A stretch of 64,000 nt of DNA from Anaeroplasmataceae bacterium (GCA_016294165.1 JAEDCM010000002.1:1-64000), one strand, 5' to 3'. Positions 18,524 to 28,749 are shown, counted from the first letter of the stretch. Numbers and translations are program-made. Notes: generated by a model not told the origin, from the sequence alone.

Positions 18524-20776
18524 ATGAAAAAAGTATTTGGTTTATTACTTGCTTCAGCTGCTGCTTTATCTGTTGCCGCATGTGGTAAAGATAAAACAAC
18601 AACTAAGGCAACAACTAAGACTACTGCTAGCGGTGGACAAACAACAGTTACAACTGCTGGTGGGCAAACAACAGCTGGTGGGCAAACAACAACTACAACA
18701 GCTGGTGTACAATTAACAGAGTATGAAAAAGTTGCATTGAACGCATCATTAGGATTAGCAGTTCAATATAATGCAACAGACTCAATTACTCACTTAAGTG
18801 CTGACCCTGTTACAATTCCAGGAATCGGTGCTAATGGAGCAGATGTTACATTAGCAAAAGGTGATTTACTTCCTGTATGGAAAGAATTACAATACTATGC
18901 TGGTGCATCATTTGTTGACAAACAAGCTGGAAAGAAAACAGCTGATAACTTCCCATATCATCGAGATTTAGGATTTGAGGGTGTTGATTTAATCAATGGT
19001 AACGTTAGTAAGATTATTGAAGAAGGTTTAAAAACAGGTGGAAAAATTTTAAACTTAGCTGAATATATGGATTTTGCTAATATCGAAAATAGTAGATTAC
19101 CTTACCTACAAAAATTCCTAATGGAAAACCCTACTGTATTTGACTCAGTAATGTCTGAAAATGGTGCAATTTACTATGCTCCATACTTCGATGGTATGAA
19201 CGAGTTAGAAAACATGATTTTATTAAATCATCAATGGGTTAGAAACCTATTAGATGGTGATGCTGCTGGTGAAGCTAACAAATTAGCTGCAAGCAAATAT
19301 ACTGCAACTGAACCAGAAACAAATAGTTATTCAGTTGATGTTTATGTAAATGGTGCATTAACTACTTATACAAAATCTTATACTAAAAACATTATTACAG
19401 CTCAAAATGCTACAGATTTAAGTGGTGCTGCGTTATTAAGCGCTTTAAAAGCTCATATCGATACTACTTATGCTGATGCATTTACTAAAGGAATTTATAC
19501 TAAGAGATCTGATGTATTCGTTTCTTCAAATGCTGGATACGATGTTGATGAATTAGTTGCTTTAATGCGTGTTGTTAAAACTAACCCTAAATTAGCTACT
19601 GGTGATACAACTAAAGAATCAGTAGAAGTTTTATTCCCAAGATCAGGTGAAGGTAACCGTTGCTTCAACTTACAAAAATTTATGCAAGTTTGGGGAATTC
19701 GTGGTGTTGAATCTAGATGCCAATTCATGTACTTAGATGGTCAAGGAAACTTATGCGATGTTCGTACTGAAGAAGCATATGCCGATGCAATTGAAAACAT
19801 GAACAAACTTTACCAAGAAGGACTAATCGTTCAAAATTTCACATCAGGATTTGGTGGAGCAGTAAAAGGTGAATGGCGTGCTAATTTAATGAAAACTAAT
19901 AGTGGTTTCATGACTTATGATTATAATGGTACAACTACAGCTAAAGCTAAATCAGGTGTAGATGAAACAGGAAAAACTACTTATTATACAGATCAAGAAT
20001 ATTTCAATGCAGTTTTACCTCCACTTTGCAAGTGGAATGATGGTAATGAAACAACTAACTACTATCATTTCTCTGAATCTTCTCGTGGTGTAAAAACTGA
20101 TGGATGGTGTATTACAACTAACGTAGTTAATGATGAAGCTAAATTAACTGCTGCTTTACGTTTAGTTGACTTCTTATATTCTCCAAAAGGTAACGAATTA
20201 TTCTGCTATGGTGTTGATGGTATGTATAACTTCAACCCAGATGGTGTAGAAGGTACTGACTATGAAGTATATAAAGGACAAAAAATTCCTGCATTTACTG
20301 ATGCTATCCTAGACGCTATTGCTAAATCTGGTAAAGATAATTTCGTATGGTGGCGTACATTCTGTGGTAACACAACTAACGTTGGTTATGTTCGTGAATT
20401 AGGTGTTGAATATCAAACATTAACTGATGCTGGTAAAGCAAGTATCAATATGGTTAATGATGCTGTTGAACATGGAAACTTCATCATCTCTAAGACTTCT
20501 TATACAGTTGCTGAAGATCCATTCTTCTACTTATTACCAACTCAAATGCCATTAACAGCTGCAGAAAATACTGCTAATGCTACTGCTGAAGCATTTACTA
20601 AAGTATTTACAACTGGTTCAAGTCATGGATATTCTGATTATTTCATGAACGGATTCGGTAGCGGTGAATTATTTACTAGAGAACAATATTTAGCTGCTGC
20701 AAAAACTAATATTACTGATATCGTATTAGTTAACTACAAGAAAGCTTGGCAACGTATTTTAGATAATCAAGCTTAA
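18524..20776 (+). CDS. Extracellular solute-binding lipoprotein of the pectin-oligomer importer
   Basis: A 750-residue lipoprotein receptor. The signal peptide MKKVFGLLLASAAALSVAAC ends in a lipobox at Cys20, then a Thr/Gly-rich linker (about 24-60, three GGQTT units) tethers the binding domain. It is clearly longer than typical sugar receptors (about 400-560), with an insertion in the N-terminal lobe (about 240-380) that includes SYSVDVYVNGALTTYTKSY. ATG 18524 follows AGGAGAG; an in-frame start at 18476 overlaps the permease gene and would spoil the signal peptide. It probably captures oligogalacturonides at the cell surface. Codon use suggests high expression. Confidence 0.9.
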   Translation: MKKVFGLLLASAAALSVAACGKDKTTTKATTKTTASGGQTTVTTAGGQTTAGGQTTTTTAGVQLTEYEKVALNASLGLAVQYNATDSITHLSADPVTIPGIGANGADVTLAKGDLLPVWKELQYYAGASFVDKQAGKKTADNFPYHRDLGFEGVDLINGNVSKIIEEGLKTGGKILNLAEYMDFANIENSRLPYLQKFLMENPTVFDSVMSENGAIYYAPYFDGMNELENMILLNHQWVRNLLDGDAAGEANKLAASKYTATEPETNSYSVDVYVNGALTTYTKSYTKNIITAQNATDLSGAALLSALKAHIDTTYADAFTKGIYTKRSDVFVSSNAGYDVDELVALMRVVKTNPKLATGDTTKESVEVLFPRSGEGNRCFNLQKFMQVWGIRGVESRCQFMYLDGQGNLCDVRTEEAYADAIENMNKLYQEGLIVQNFTSGFGGAVKGEWRANLMKTNSGFMTYDYNGTTTAKAKSGVDETGKTTYYTDQEYFNAVLPPLCKWNDGNETTNYYHFSESSRGVKTDGWCITTNVVNDEAKLTAALRLVDFLYSPKGNELFCYGVDGMYNFNPDGVEGTDYEVYKGQKIPAFTDAILDAIAKSGKDNFVWWRTFCGNTTNVGYVRELGVEYQTLTDAGKASINMVNDAVEHGNFIISKTSYTVAEDPFFYLLPTQMPLTAAENTANATAEAFTKVFTTGSSHGYSDYFMNGFGSGELFTREQYLAAAKTNITDIVLVNYKKAWQRILDNQA
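18632..18691 (+). repeat. Three 15-bp units encoding GGQTT
   Basis: Near-identical 15-mers GGTGG(A/G)CAAACAACA at 18632-18646, 18659-18673 and 18677-18691 lie in the lipoprotein linker. A length-variable flexible tether is the likely role. Confidence 0.85.
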
Positions 20777-20796
20777 AAAATATTCGATAAGGAATG

Positions 20797-20820
20797 TTCG
20801 TGGGGGACTTCCCCCACGAA
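20797..20820 (+). other. GC-rich hairpin between receptor and downstream genes
   Basis: A perfect 10-bp stem (TTCGTGGGGG with CCCCCACGAA), loop ACTT, not followed by T residues. It is unlikely to be an efficient terminator; a role in protecting the 3' end of the receptor mRNA, as with malE, is the likely reading. Confidence 0.7.
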
Positions 20821-20848
20821 TAAACCTTATATATAAAGGTGGTTTATT

Positions 20849-21781
20849 ATGGAAAACAAACATGATGTTAAATTTAGTGAAATTTTAAGAAAAAATGTAT
20901 TTAAAATTCTAATTACTCTATTTTTAATTTGTGCTCTTGCTTCATTTGTTTACTCATTGGGATTTATGGTTAAACACTTTGTTGATACTCAAGATTCTGG
21001 TTGGCGTTATACTGTTTATGGTCAAGGAGCTAATGAGACAATTTATGATCAATATATTGATTTTGATACAAAAACGACAAACTATTATGATTTTTATATG
21101 CCAACACAATCTGTAAATAGATTCTTATTGGTTTCTGCTGTTATTTCAATTATTTTAATTGGAATTTGTAAATTTACAGGTTCTACAAGAAGAAGAAAGT
21201 TCTATATTAGTAACTTTGTTACATGTGGACTTGTTGGTGTTGTTGGGATTGTATTTGCGCTTATTTCTATAACTAAGATTACTTCAGTTAAAGATAACTA
21301 TTACAATTATGTATTAAATGGTGTTGTTGAACCTTCTAAAGAAAAATTGTTAAATGGTGAAACTGTTCCTGATCTTGAATTATTCTCTGGATCAGCTGGG
21401 CCATTCTATGTATGTATTGATGGAACATTGTCTTTAAATGCAAGCAAAAATGGAACAAAATGGTATACTCCAGAAGGAAAAGAAGTAGCAACATATAATT
21501 TCATGGGATTAAAGCCTTTAAGAGTAAAAATAGAGTACACTTCAGTTTTAAATACATATTATAATACAACTAAACCAGAAGAAGCAAAAGAAAAAGCAGA
21601 AGTTATTGCTAAAATTCAAGCTGGTGACTATGATTACGTTCATGAAATTGGTCCAGTAATTACTGTTGGATACGTTATTAATGGATGTACAATTGCTGTT
21701 TCATTTGCAATCTTATGCGCAACAGGAATTAAGTTTATTTCTCAATTAAAAAAGAAATCGGAGGTAGAGTCAAATGAATGA
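20849..21781 (+). CDS. Uncharacterised membrane protein of the pectin transporter operon
   Basis: A 310-residue protein with about four membrane helices (near 15-40, 90-110, 122-145, 275-295) and two exported loops, including one of about 120 residues (about 148-270) with TSVKDNYYNYVLNG and ELFSGSAGPFYVCIDG. No family recognised. The ribosome site AAAGGTGG lies within an inverted repeat (AATAAACC/GGTTTATT, 20819-20826 and 20841-20848) that could mask it. It follows the receptor and overlaps the next membrane gene by 8 nt, so it is part of the operon. It may assist assembly of, or energy coupling in, the importer, but this is inference from position only. Confidence 0.75.
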   Translation: MENKHDVKFSEILRKNVFKILITLFLICALASFVYSLGFMVKHFVDTQDSGWRYTVYGQGANETIYDQYIDFDTKTTNYYDFYMPTQSVNRFLLVSAVISIILIGICKFTGSTRRRKFYISNFVTCGLVGVVGIVFALISITKITSVKDNYYNYVLNGVVEPSKEKLLNGETVPDLELFSGSAGPFYVCIDGTLSLNASKNGTKWYTPEGKEVATYNFMGLKPLRVKIEYTSVLNTYYNTTKPEEAKEKAEVIAKIQAGDYDYVHEIGPVITVGYVINGCTIAVSFAILCATGIKFISQLKKKSEVESNE

Positions 21782-22304
21782 TGAAAAAGTAGTAGTATTG
21801 GAAGAACAAAATATCAACATTGAAGACGCCGATAATTTAGAGATTGATGATATTAAAGTCCAAATGATGCGTTATCAAGCTAATAAACTATCTTATGGAA
21901 TTGGGTTTTTAGCGTTAATTTCAACATTATTCTATTTATTCCCAATTTTAAATGCTGCAGACAAGTTTTTAAATAATCAAAGCGATATAGCTTTCTTAAT
22001 TGCAGTAAAAATTTTGGCTAACATCTTTATCTTCTTGATGACATTCTTGTCAGTTGAAAAGATGAAAGCATATAGTGTTAGTTTTTCAATTTTAATGATT
22101 GTTTTTGGTGGGTTAAATATTGTAAGAATTTTTATCTTCCCACTAATGTTTTATACAAAAGATTATATTACAGGTGGTAAATTTACTTACTTAGTTATAG
22201 TATTAATTATTAGTGCCGCTCTATATATTTTCAGTGGTGTTGTATCTTACATTAAATCAACTATGCTAAAGAAGTATTTAAAACGCATAGGTGAATTAAA
22301 GTAG
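21774..22304 (+). CDS. Uncharacterised membrane protein
   Basis: A 176-residue protein with an acidic cytoplasmic N-terminus (about 1-40, rich in Asp and Glu) and four membrane helices (about 42-62, 76-97, 103-125, 137-160) ending in a basic tail [10 protein letters not shown]. No family recognised. Overlaps the preceding gene by 8 nt and lies 16 nt before the ATPase gene; GGAGG precedes it. The tight packing next to the ATPase suggests a function with the importer. Confidence 0.75.
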   Translation: MNDEKVVVLEEQNINIEDADNLEIDDIKVQMMRYQANKLSYGIGFLALISTLFYLFPILNAADKFLNNQSDIAFLIAVKILANIFIFLMTFLSVEKMKAYSVSFSILMIVFGGLNIVRIFIFPLMFYTKDYITGGKFTYLVIVLIISAALYIFSGVVSYIKSTMLKKYLKRIGELK

Positions 22305-22320
22305 AAGGGAGTATATAAAT

Positions 22321-23427
22321 ATGGCAGATGTAAGTATTAAAAACTTAAACAAAGTATATCCAAATGGTGTTCAAGCTGTATTTGATTTCAATCTTGAAAT
22401 CAAACATGGAGAATTCATTGTATTAGTAGGTCCTTCTGGATGCGGTAAATCTACTACATTAAGAATGATTGCTGGTCTTGAAGATATTTCTTCAGGAGAA
22501 TTAATCATTGGAGATCAATTATGTAATAATGTTTCTCCTAAAGATCGTGACATTGCAATGGTTTTCCAAAACTATGCCTTATATGCGCATATGTCAGTTT
22601 ATCATAACATGGCTTTTAGTTTAACTTTAAGAAAAGAAGACCCAAAAATCATTCACAAACGTGTTATGCAAGCTGCAGAAATTTTAGGGCTAGTTCCTTA
22701 TTTAAATCGTAAACCTAGACAATTATCTGGTGGACAACGTCAACGTGTTGCCGTAGGACGTGCAATCGTTCGTCAACCTAAATTATTCTTACTAGACGAA
22801 CCACTTTCAAACCTTGATGCTAAATTACGTGCTTCAATGCGTATGGAATTAAAAGCATTACATCAAAGATTAGGTGCTACAATGATTTATGTAACACATG
22901 ACCAAATCGAAGCCTTAACACTTGCTGATAGAATCGTTGTTATGAAGGACGGTTATATTAAACAAGTAGCTTCACCAAAAGAAATTTTCGATTATCCTGA
23001 TAATAGATTCGTTGCTGAATTCATCGGAACTCCTCCAATGAACTTCTATCGTGGATATTTATCAAGAGATGGATATTTTGTAATTGGTAATGAAAGAGTT
23101 AAGTTAGAAAAAGAACAATTTATGATGTTAGCAGATTTAGGATATGTTGATAGAACTATTGATATGGCTTCTCGTCCTGAATATGTATATGTTGATGATG
23201 CTCATCTAGAACAATATAGAAACTCTAAAGTTGCTATTGATGTTGATTATGAAGAACTTTTAGGATCTGTAAAGAATATTTATGGATCATTTGAAGGTGA
23301 AAAGATCATCATTAAAGTAGATAGTAGAGTTGAAGCAAGAACTACTCAAATCACTGAATGTGCATTTGATATGTCAAAGGTTCATTTCTTTGATATTGAT
23401 ACTGAAGAAAGAATCTATAGAAGATAG
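22321..23427 (+). CDS. MsmX/UgpC-type sugar ABC transporter ATPase
   Basis: A 368-residue ATPase with Walker [10 protein letters not shown] (about 38-46), Q-loop NYALYAHM, signature [14 protein letters not shown] (about 135-148), Walker [13 protein letters not shown], switch His in YVTHDQ, and a C-terminal OB-like regulatory domain (about 240-368). It energises the two LplB/LplC-like permeases. In Bacillus such ATPases are often encoded away from their permeases and shared; here it is in the operon. Confidence 0.95.
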   Translation: MADVSIKNLNKVYPNGVQAVFDFNLEIKHGEFIVLVGPSGCGKSTTLRMIAGLEDISSGELIIGDQLCNNVSPKDRDIAMVFQNYALYAHMSVYHNMAFSLTLRKEDPKIIHKRVMQAAEILGLVPYLNRKPRQLSGGQRQRVAVGRAIVRQPKLFLLDEPLSNLDAKLRASMRMELKALHQRLGATMIYVTHDQIEALTLADRIVVMKDGYIKQVASPKEIFDYPDNRFVAEFIGTPPMNFYRGYLSRDGYFVIGNERVKLEKEQFMMLADLGYVDRTIDMASRPEYVYVDDAHLEQYRNSKVAIDVDYEELLGSVKNIYGSFEGEKIIIKVDSRVEARTTQITECAFDMSKVHFFDIDTEERIYRR

Positions 23428-23439
23428 TGGGGTGAGGAA

Positions 23440-23877
23440 ATGGAAGAAGTAAAAAGATTTTTAAAGAGAAACATTGATAACATTATTTTAGTTATTATGT
23501 GTATTCCAGGATGCTGGTGGATTTCACAAATCGGAAGTTATAATGCGGCATTAGCTAAATGTAGTAATGGATTAGCTTCAATGTGTATGTTCTTTATCAT
23601 TTTATTATCAGCTGTGTTAGTATTTTCCTCATTTAGTTATAAAATTAAAAGAACTATCACAGGATTTATAATTTGTGCTGTTGTAACATTATTAATTATT
23701 GTTCCAATCGTAGGTATCTATGTGATGATTGATGGTGAAAAAATTGAAACACTACAAGGTTGGGGAAATGGTAAACTAAGCATGATGATTCAATTCATTT
23801 CACTTGAGGTTGTTGCTTTAGCAGGATTAGTTGGACAATTCTTCAGAATTGACAGAACAAAGAGAGATTTAGACTAA
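23440..23877 (+). CDS. Uncharacterised membrane protein
   Basis: A 145-residue protein with four predicted membrane helices (about 13-33, 44-64, 72-95, 112-133) and a basic N-terminus (EEVKRFLKRN). No recognised family. GGGGTGAGG precedes the ATG, 12 nt after the ATPase stop. It is followed after 2 nt by another membrane gene, so the two are probably made in equal amounts. Confidence 0.72.
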   Translation: MEEVKRFLKRNIDNIILVIMCIPGCWWISQIGSYNAALAKCSNGLASMCMFFIILLSAVLVFSSFSYKIKRTITGFIICAVVTLLIIVPIVGIYVMIDGEKIETLQGWGNGKLSMMIQFISLEVVALAGLVGQFFRIDRTKRDLD

Positions 23878-23879
23878 AA

Positions 23880-24389
23880 ATGGCTAAGAAGGATTATGAA
23901 TTTGATCCATATAAAGTGGATAAACTTTCAGCAATCCCACCATGGCTTAAAATATTAGCATTAAAATACTGGGCAGCAGGTGTAACCTGCTACCTTGTTT
24001 TTATGGGATTGAATTTATTCTTTGCAGATTTTCTAGATAGAGCTGCTGCTTTCTGTATAGTATTTGCTTTAATTAATGATTGGATTGTAAATACTATTAT
24101 TAGAATGATGAGTAGTCCAAAAAGTAACACAGAGGTATTTTCATTTGTTACTGGTATATCAGTTGTTAGCCTTATTTTAAACATTATTTATAGTGTAGTT
24201 TGCTATGTTGCTATGTTTTCATTAGCATATGGATTGAGCCTAATTCTACCATTTAACATATATTTTGAAGAGCCATTTGTGTTTGGATTATTCTATATAA
24301 TTGTTGATGGAATGTTCTTAGTAATTAAGTATTATGTAACAAAATTGCTTAAACATATTCAGTCAAATAAAAAACAAAAAGAATTATAA
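23880..24389 (+). CDS. Uncharacterised membrane protein
   Basis: A 169-residue protein starting with a hydrophilic KKDYEFDPYKVDKLSAIPPW segment, then four membrane helices (about 33-52, 57-75, 92-122, 130-152) and a Lys-rich tail. No recognised family. It starts 2 nt after the previous stop without a separate strong ribosome site, implying coupling. It ends 14 nt before the polygalacturonase gene. Confidence 0.72.
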   Translation: MAKKDYEFDPYKVDKLSAIPPWLKILALKYWAAGVTCYLVFMGLNLFFADFLDRAAAFCIVFALINDWIVNTIIRMMSSPKSNTEVFSFVTGISVVSLILNIIYSVVCYVAMFSLAYGLSLILPFNIYFEEPFVFGLFYIIVDGMFLVIKYYVTKLLKHIQSNKKQKEL

Positions 24390-24403
24390 TAGGTGGTGTT
24401 ATT

Positions 24404-25960
24404 ATGAAATTTGATATCATTTTAAGAACTGCCCGCAGTATTACTGTTGAATTAGATAATAAATATCCTTATTTTAATAAGGATATTTTTGACGTTTACT
24501 TGGATGATAAATTATACTACGAAGGTATTAATACAAACGTATTTTCAGTTTATAATTTATTACCAAATAAGGAATATTCTTTAAAAGTTGTGTGCGGGAA
24601 TGAAGAAAAAGCAGAAAAATTTACGACACTTGATGAGTATGTTACATTAAATGTTAAAAAGTTTAATGCAAAAGGTGACGGAAAAACTGATGATACAATG
24701 GCTATTCAATGTGCTATTTATGCATGTCCTAAAAATGGTAGAGTATATATTCCAAAAGGAACATATTATGTTAAACCATTATTTTTAAGAAGCAATATTA
24801 CTATTGAATTAGCTAAAGATGCTGTTATTTTAGGTAATACTGATAGAAATAATTATCCAATTTTACCGGGTGTTACTTTATTAACTGACGAATCTGATGA
24901 CTATAATTTGGGATCTTGGGAAGGAAATCCTTTAGATACTTTTGCAAGTATAATTACAGGTATAAATGTTGAAAATGTAAATATTATAGGTGAAGGTATT
25001 ATTGATTGTAACGCTCAAAATGGAGATTGGTGGGTTAATCCAAAAGTTCGTAATATTGCATATAGACCAAGAGGTGTGTTCTTAAATCATTGTAATAACG
25101 TTACTTTACAAGGAGTAACTGTATGCAATACACCTGCATGGAATTTACATCCATATTTCAGTAATAATATTAGATTTATTGATTTAAAGATTATTTCTCC
25201 AAAAGATTCTCCAAATACTGATGGATGTGATCCAGAATCATGTAAAAATGTTGATATCATTGGTGTTCATTTCTCTGTTGGAGATGACTGTATTGCAATT
25301 AAATCTGGAAAAATATATATGGGTGCTAAATACAAGACTCCATCGGAGAATTTTAATATTCGAAACTGCTCAATGAACTTTGGACATGGTGCTCTGACAC
25401 TTGGAAGTGAGATGAGTGGAGGAATTAAAAACATTAATGTATCTCGTTGTATTTTTAATAAGACTGACCGTGGTTTAAGAATTAAAACTAGACGTGGTAG
25501 AGGAAAAGATGCTATTATTGATGGAATTAAATTTGAAAATATTTTAATGGATAATGTTTTATCTGCTTTAGTTGTTAATATGTATTATTTTTGTGATCCA
25601 GATGGACACTCTGAAATGGTTTATTCTAAAGAAAAATGGCCTGTTAACCATTTAACACCATATATTGGTAAATTTATTTTCAAAGATATTGAAGCTAGAA
25701 ATTGTGAAGTCGCAGCAGGAGCATTCTGGGGACTACCAGAGCAACCAATTAAGAGAATTGAACTAGAAAATGTTAAATTCACATTTAAGGAAAATGCTCA
25801 AAGTGGACGTCCAGCTATGATGGATTTTGTACCTGAGGTTTGTAAACAAGGATTATTCTTTAATAATGTTGAAGAAGTTATTTTAAACAATGTTACAATG
25901 GAAGATCAAGATGGCGATATGGTTATTTTAAACAACGTATCTAAATTTGAAGAGAATTAG
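24404..25960 (+). CDS. GH28 polygalacturonase, exo-type, cytoplasmic
   Basis: A 518-residue glycoside hydrolase family 28 protein. An N-terminal fibronectin-III-like domain (about 1-78) precedes the beta-helix with NTD (271-273), DD (294-295), GHG (327-329) and RIK (359-361), the four catalytic motifs of polygalacturonases. The Fn3-GH28 layout is common among exo-polygalacturonases. There is no signal peptide, so it should cut imported oligogalacturonides in the cytosol to galacturonate for uxaC. Ribosome site AGGTGG. Last gene of the transporter operon. Confidence 0.93.
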   Translation: MKFDIILRTARSITVELDNKYPYFNKDIFDVYLDDKLYYEGINTNVFSVYNLLPNKEYSLKVVCGNEEKAEKFTTLDEYVTLNVKKFNAKGDGKTDDTMAIQCAIYACPKNGRVYIPKGTYYVKPLFLRSNITIELAKDAVILGNTDRNNYPILPGVTLLTDESDDYNLGSWEGNPLDTFASIITGINVENVNIIGEGIIDCNAQNGDWWVNPKVRNIAYRPRGVFLNHCNNVTLQGVTVCNTPAWNLHPYFSNNIRFIDLKIISPKDSPNTDGCDPESCKNVDIIGVHFSVGDDCIAIKSGKIYMGAKYKTPSENFNIRNCSMNFGHGALTLGSEMSGGIKNINVSRCIFNKTDRGLRIKTRRGRGKDAIIDGIKFENILMDNVLSALVVNMYYFCDPDGHSEMVYSKEKWPVNHLTPYIGKFIFKDIEARNCEVAAGAFWGLPEQPIKRIELENVKFTFKENAQSGRPAMMDFVPEVCKQGLFFNNVEEVILNNVTMEDQDGDMVILNNVSKFEEN

Positions 25961-25966
25961 ATTTAT

Positions 25967-26012
25967 ACTTCTGAAGAAAGCGTATAATATAGCTTTTTTC
26001 GGAAGTTTTTTT
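25967..26012 (+). terminator. Intrinsic terminator ending the pectin operon
   Basis: A 15-bp stem with two wobbles (25967-25981 with 25992-26006), 10-nt loop, then a T run. Confidence 0.85.
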
Positions 26013-26043
26013 CATAAATATACATTTAAATTATATGTAATTG

Positions 26044-26052
26044 TGGTATAAT
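26044..26052 (+). promoter_or_regulatory. Extended -10 promoter of rpiB-upp-atp
   Basis: TGG followed by TATAAT (26047-26052), 24 nt before the rpiB start. The -35 is poor. Confidence 0.6.
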
Positions 26053-26076
26053 AAATAGTAATGGAGGGTTTTTTAT

Positions 26077-26526
26077 ATGAAGATTTCAATTGCATGTGAT
26101 CATGGAGGCTTTTTATTAAAAGAAACTGTTAAAAAATGGCTAACTGATAATAATTATGAAGTGTTAGATTTTGGATGTGATAGCCTAGATTCAATTGATT
26201 ATCCAGATTATGGTGTAAAGGCCGCTCGTGCTGTTAAAAACCATGAATGTGATAAAGGAATTGTAATATGCACAACAGGAATTGGAATGAGCATTGTTGC
26301 AAATAAGGTAAGAGGGATTAGATGTGCTCTAGTTTCAGATTTGGTAAGTGCAGAAATGACAAGATTACATAATGATACAAATATGTTAGCTTTAGGAGCA
26401 AAAATTGTATCTGAAGAATTAGCTTTAAATATTATTAAAGTATGGCTTGAAACTGAATTTGAAGGTGGAAGGCATATTAGAAGAGTAGAAAAAATTTCTA
26501 AAATAGAGGTGGAAGAAAATGAGTAA
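26077..26526 (+). CDS. rpiB: Ribose-5-phosphate isomerase B
   Basis: A 149-residue RpiB-type isomerase interconverting ribose 5-phosphate and ribulose 5-phosphate. Signatures: [11 protein letters not shown] at the N-terminus, [16 protein letters not shown] with the catalytic Cys near 67, and [13 protein letters not shown]. Full length. GGAGGG precedes the ATG. Overlaps upp by 8 nt. In Bacillus rpiB (ywlF) also lies upstream of upp and atp. Confidence 0.94.
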   Translation: MKISIACDHGGFLLKETVKKWLTDNNYEVLDFGCDSLDSIDYPDYGVKAARAVKNHECDKGIVICTTGIGMSIVANKVRGIRCALVSDLVSAEMTRLHNDTNMLALGAKIVSEELALNIIKVWLETEFEGGRHIRRVEKISKIEVEENE

Positions 26527-27145
26527 TGTAGTTATTTTGAATCATCCGTTGGTTAACCATAAGTTAACATTTATTAGATCAAAGGATACTAATACTAAGG
26601 ATTTTAGAGAAAATGTTGGTGAAATTGGTGGATTGATGGCTTATGAGATTAGTCGTGATTTTAAAACTAAAAAATTGGAGATTGAAACACCAATTTGTAA
26701 AACTACATCTGAGGTTCTAGAAAAGAAGGTTGTAATTGTTCCGATTTTAAGAGCTGGATTGGGAATGGTAGAAGGAATTCATAATATGATTCCTAATGCA
26801 AAAATTGGACATATTGGATTATATCGTGATGAGGAAACGTTAGAGCCTAAAGAATATTATGCAAAATTCCCTGAGGATATTAAAGAATCTGTTGTATTAT
26901 TGGTTGATCCAATGCTTGCTACTGGAGGATCTGCCTCTGCGGCAATCACAATGCTAAAAAAACGTGGCATTAAAGACATCAAATATGTTGGTCTTGTTGG
27001 TTGTCCAGAAGGAATTAAACGTCTACAAAAAGATCATCCAGATGTAAATATTTATCTTGCAGCTTGCGATGAAAAACTTAATGAGAAGGGATATATTGTT
27101 CCTGGATTAGGTGATTGTGGCGATAGATTATTTGGTACTAAATAA
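26519..27145 (+). CDS. upp: Uracil phosphoribosyltransferase
   Basis: A 208-residue enzyme making UMP from uracil and PRPP. The PRPP-binding loop reads [14 protein letters not shown] (about 130-143) and the C-terminus [13 protein letters not shown] binds uracil. Length is typical. GAGGTGG within rpiB serves as ribosome site. It overlaps the next gene by 1 nt, linking nucleotide salvage to the ATP synthase operon, as in Bacillus. Confidence 0.96.
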   Translation: MSNVVILNHPLVNHKLTFIRSKDTNTKDFRENVGEIGGLMAYEISRDFKTKKLEIETPICKTTSEVLEKKVVIVPILRAGLGMVEGIHNMIPNAKIGHIGLYRDEETLEPKEYYAKFPEDIKESVVLLVDPMLATGGSASAAITMLKKRGIKDIKYVGLVGCPEGIKRLQKDHPDVNIYLAACDEKLNEKGYIVPGLGDCGDRLFGTK

Positions 27146-27342
27146 TGAAACCATTTAAAATGTATATCATGGTAACCCAATTTATAATTGAATTAATAAT
27201 TTTGATTCTTTTAGGATATTTTATCGGTAATAAAATTGACCCAAAAGGGCTTTTGCCGGGAATTTTAGCCGCTATTGGTGCGATGATGGGGATTATTTGG
27301 TTTATTATTAATGTTATTAAATTAGGTGAAAAGAATGAATGA
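27145..27342 (+). CDS. atpZ: AtpZ/AtpI-family ATP synthase accessory protein
   Basis: A 65-residue protein with two membrane helices (about 9-27 and 36-57) and the family pattern GYFIGNKIDPKGLLPGI between them. Members are encoded at the head of F1Fo operons and help ion uptake or c-ring assembly. It shares 1 nt with upp (TAATG) and overlaps the following atpI-like gene. Confidence 0.8.
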   Translation: MKPFKMYIMVTQFIIELIILILLGYFIGNKIDPKGLLPGILAAIGAMMGIIWFIINVIKLGEKNE

Positions 27343-27724
27343 AAAAGAGTCATTTGAAAGATATGTTCCGGATAATAAAATAACATTTAAGGCTGTTCCA
27401 GTTATTTGGATTATAACAATAATAGTTGGAATTACATTAATGTTTTTTAACAAGGATTGGGCATTTACATATGTCTTAGGAGCTGCAACTAGCATGCTTG
27501 GGCTGAGCATGATGATTAAAGCCGCTAATCGTTGTAAACCTGAATATTTAAAACAAACAATGGTTAAAAATTATTTTATCAGATATGCAATGTATGCCAT
27601 AGTCATTGGGTTTACATATTTTAGTTTTGAGTTAAGTGCTTTGCTATTTTTAGCATTAGGATTAACATCTGTTAAAATAGTTCTTATGATATTTATACTT
27701 TTACATAAAGGAGAGAAGGTGTAA
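27335..27724 (+). CDS. atpI: ATP synthase subunit I-like membrane protein
   Basis: A 129-residue protein with four predicted membrane helices (about 23-40, 46-62, 80-98, 100-120), in the position of AtpI, the c-ring assembly factor. I take ATG 27335 because AGGTG overlaps the in-frame GTG at 27326. Overlaps atpZ by 8 nt. Sequence similarity to AtpI is low, so position carries much of the call. Confidence 0.7.
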   Translation: MNEKESFERYVPDNKITFKAVPVIWIITIIVGITLMFFNKDWAFTYVLGAATSMLGLSMMIKAANRCKPEYLKQTMVKNYFIRYAMYAIVIGFTYFSFELSALLFLALGLTSVKIVLMIFILLHKGEKV

Positions 27725-27729
27725 TTCAC

Positions 27730-28738
<1,009 letters not shown>

Positions 28739-28749
28739 GAGGCATTTAT

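Noticed and set aside
18632..18691. CRISPR-like or satellite repeats
   Set aside because: The units are in-frame within a lipoprotein linker, only three copies, and lack spacers of constant length.
20797..20820. GC hairpin read as a transcription terminator
   Set aside because: No T run follows; the downstream genes have no separate promoter that I can find, so transcription must continue.
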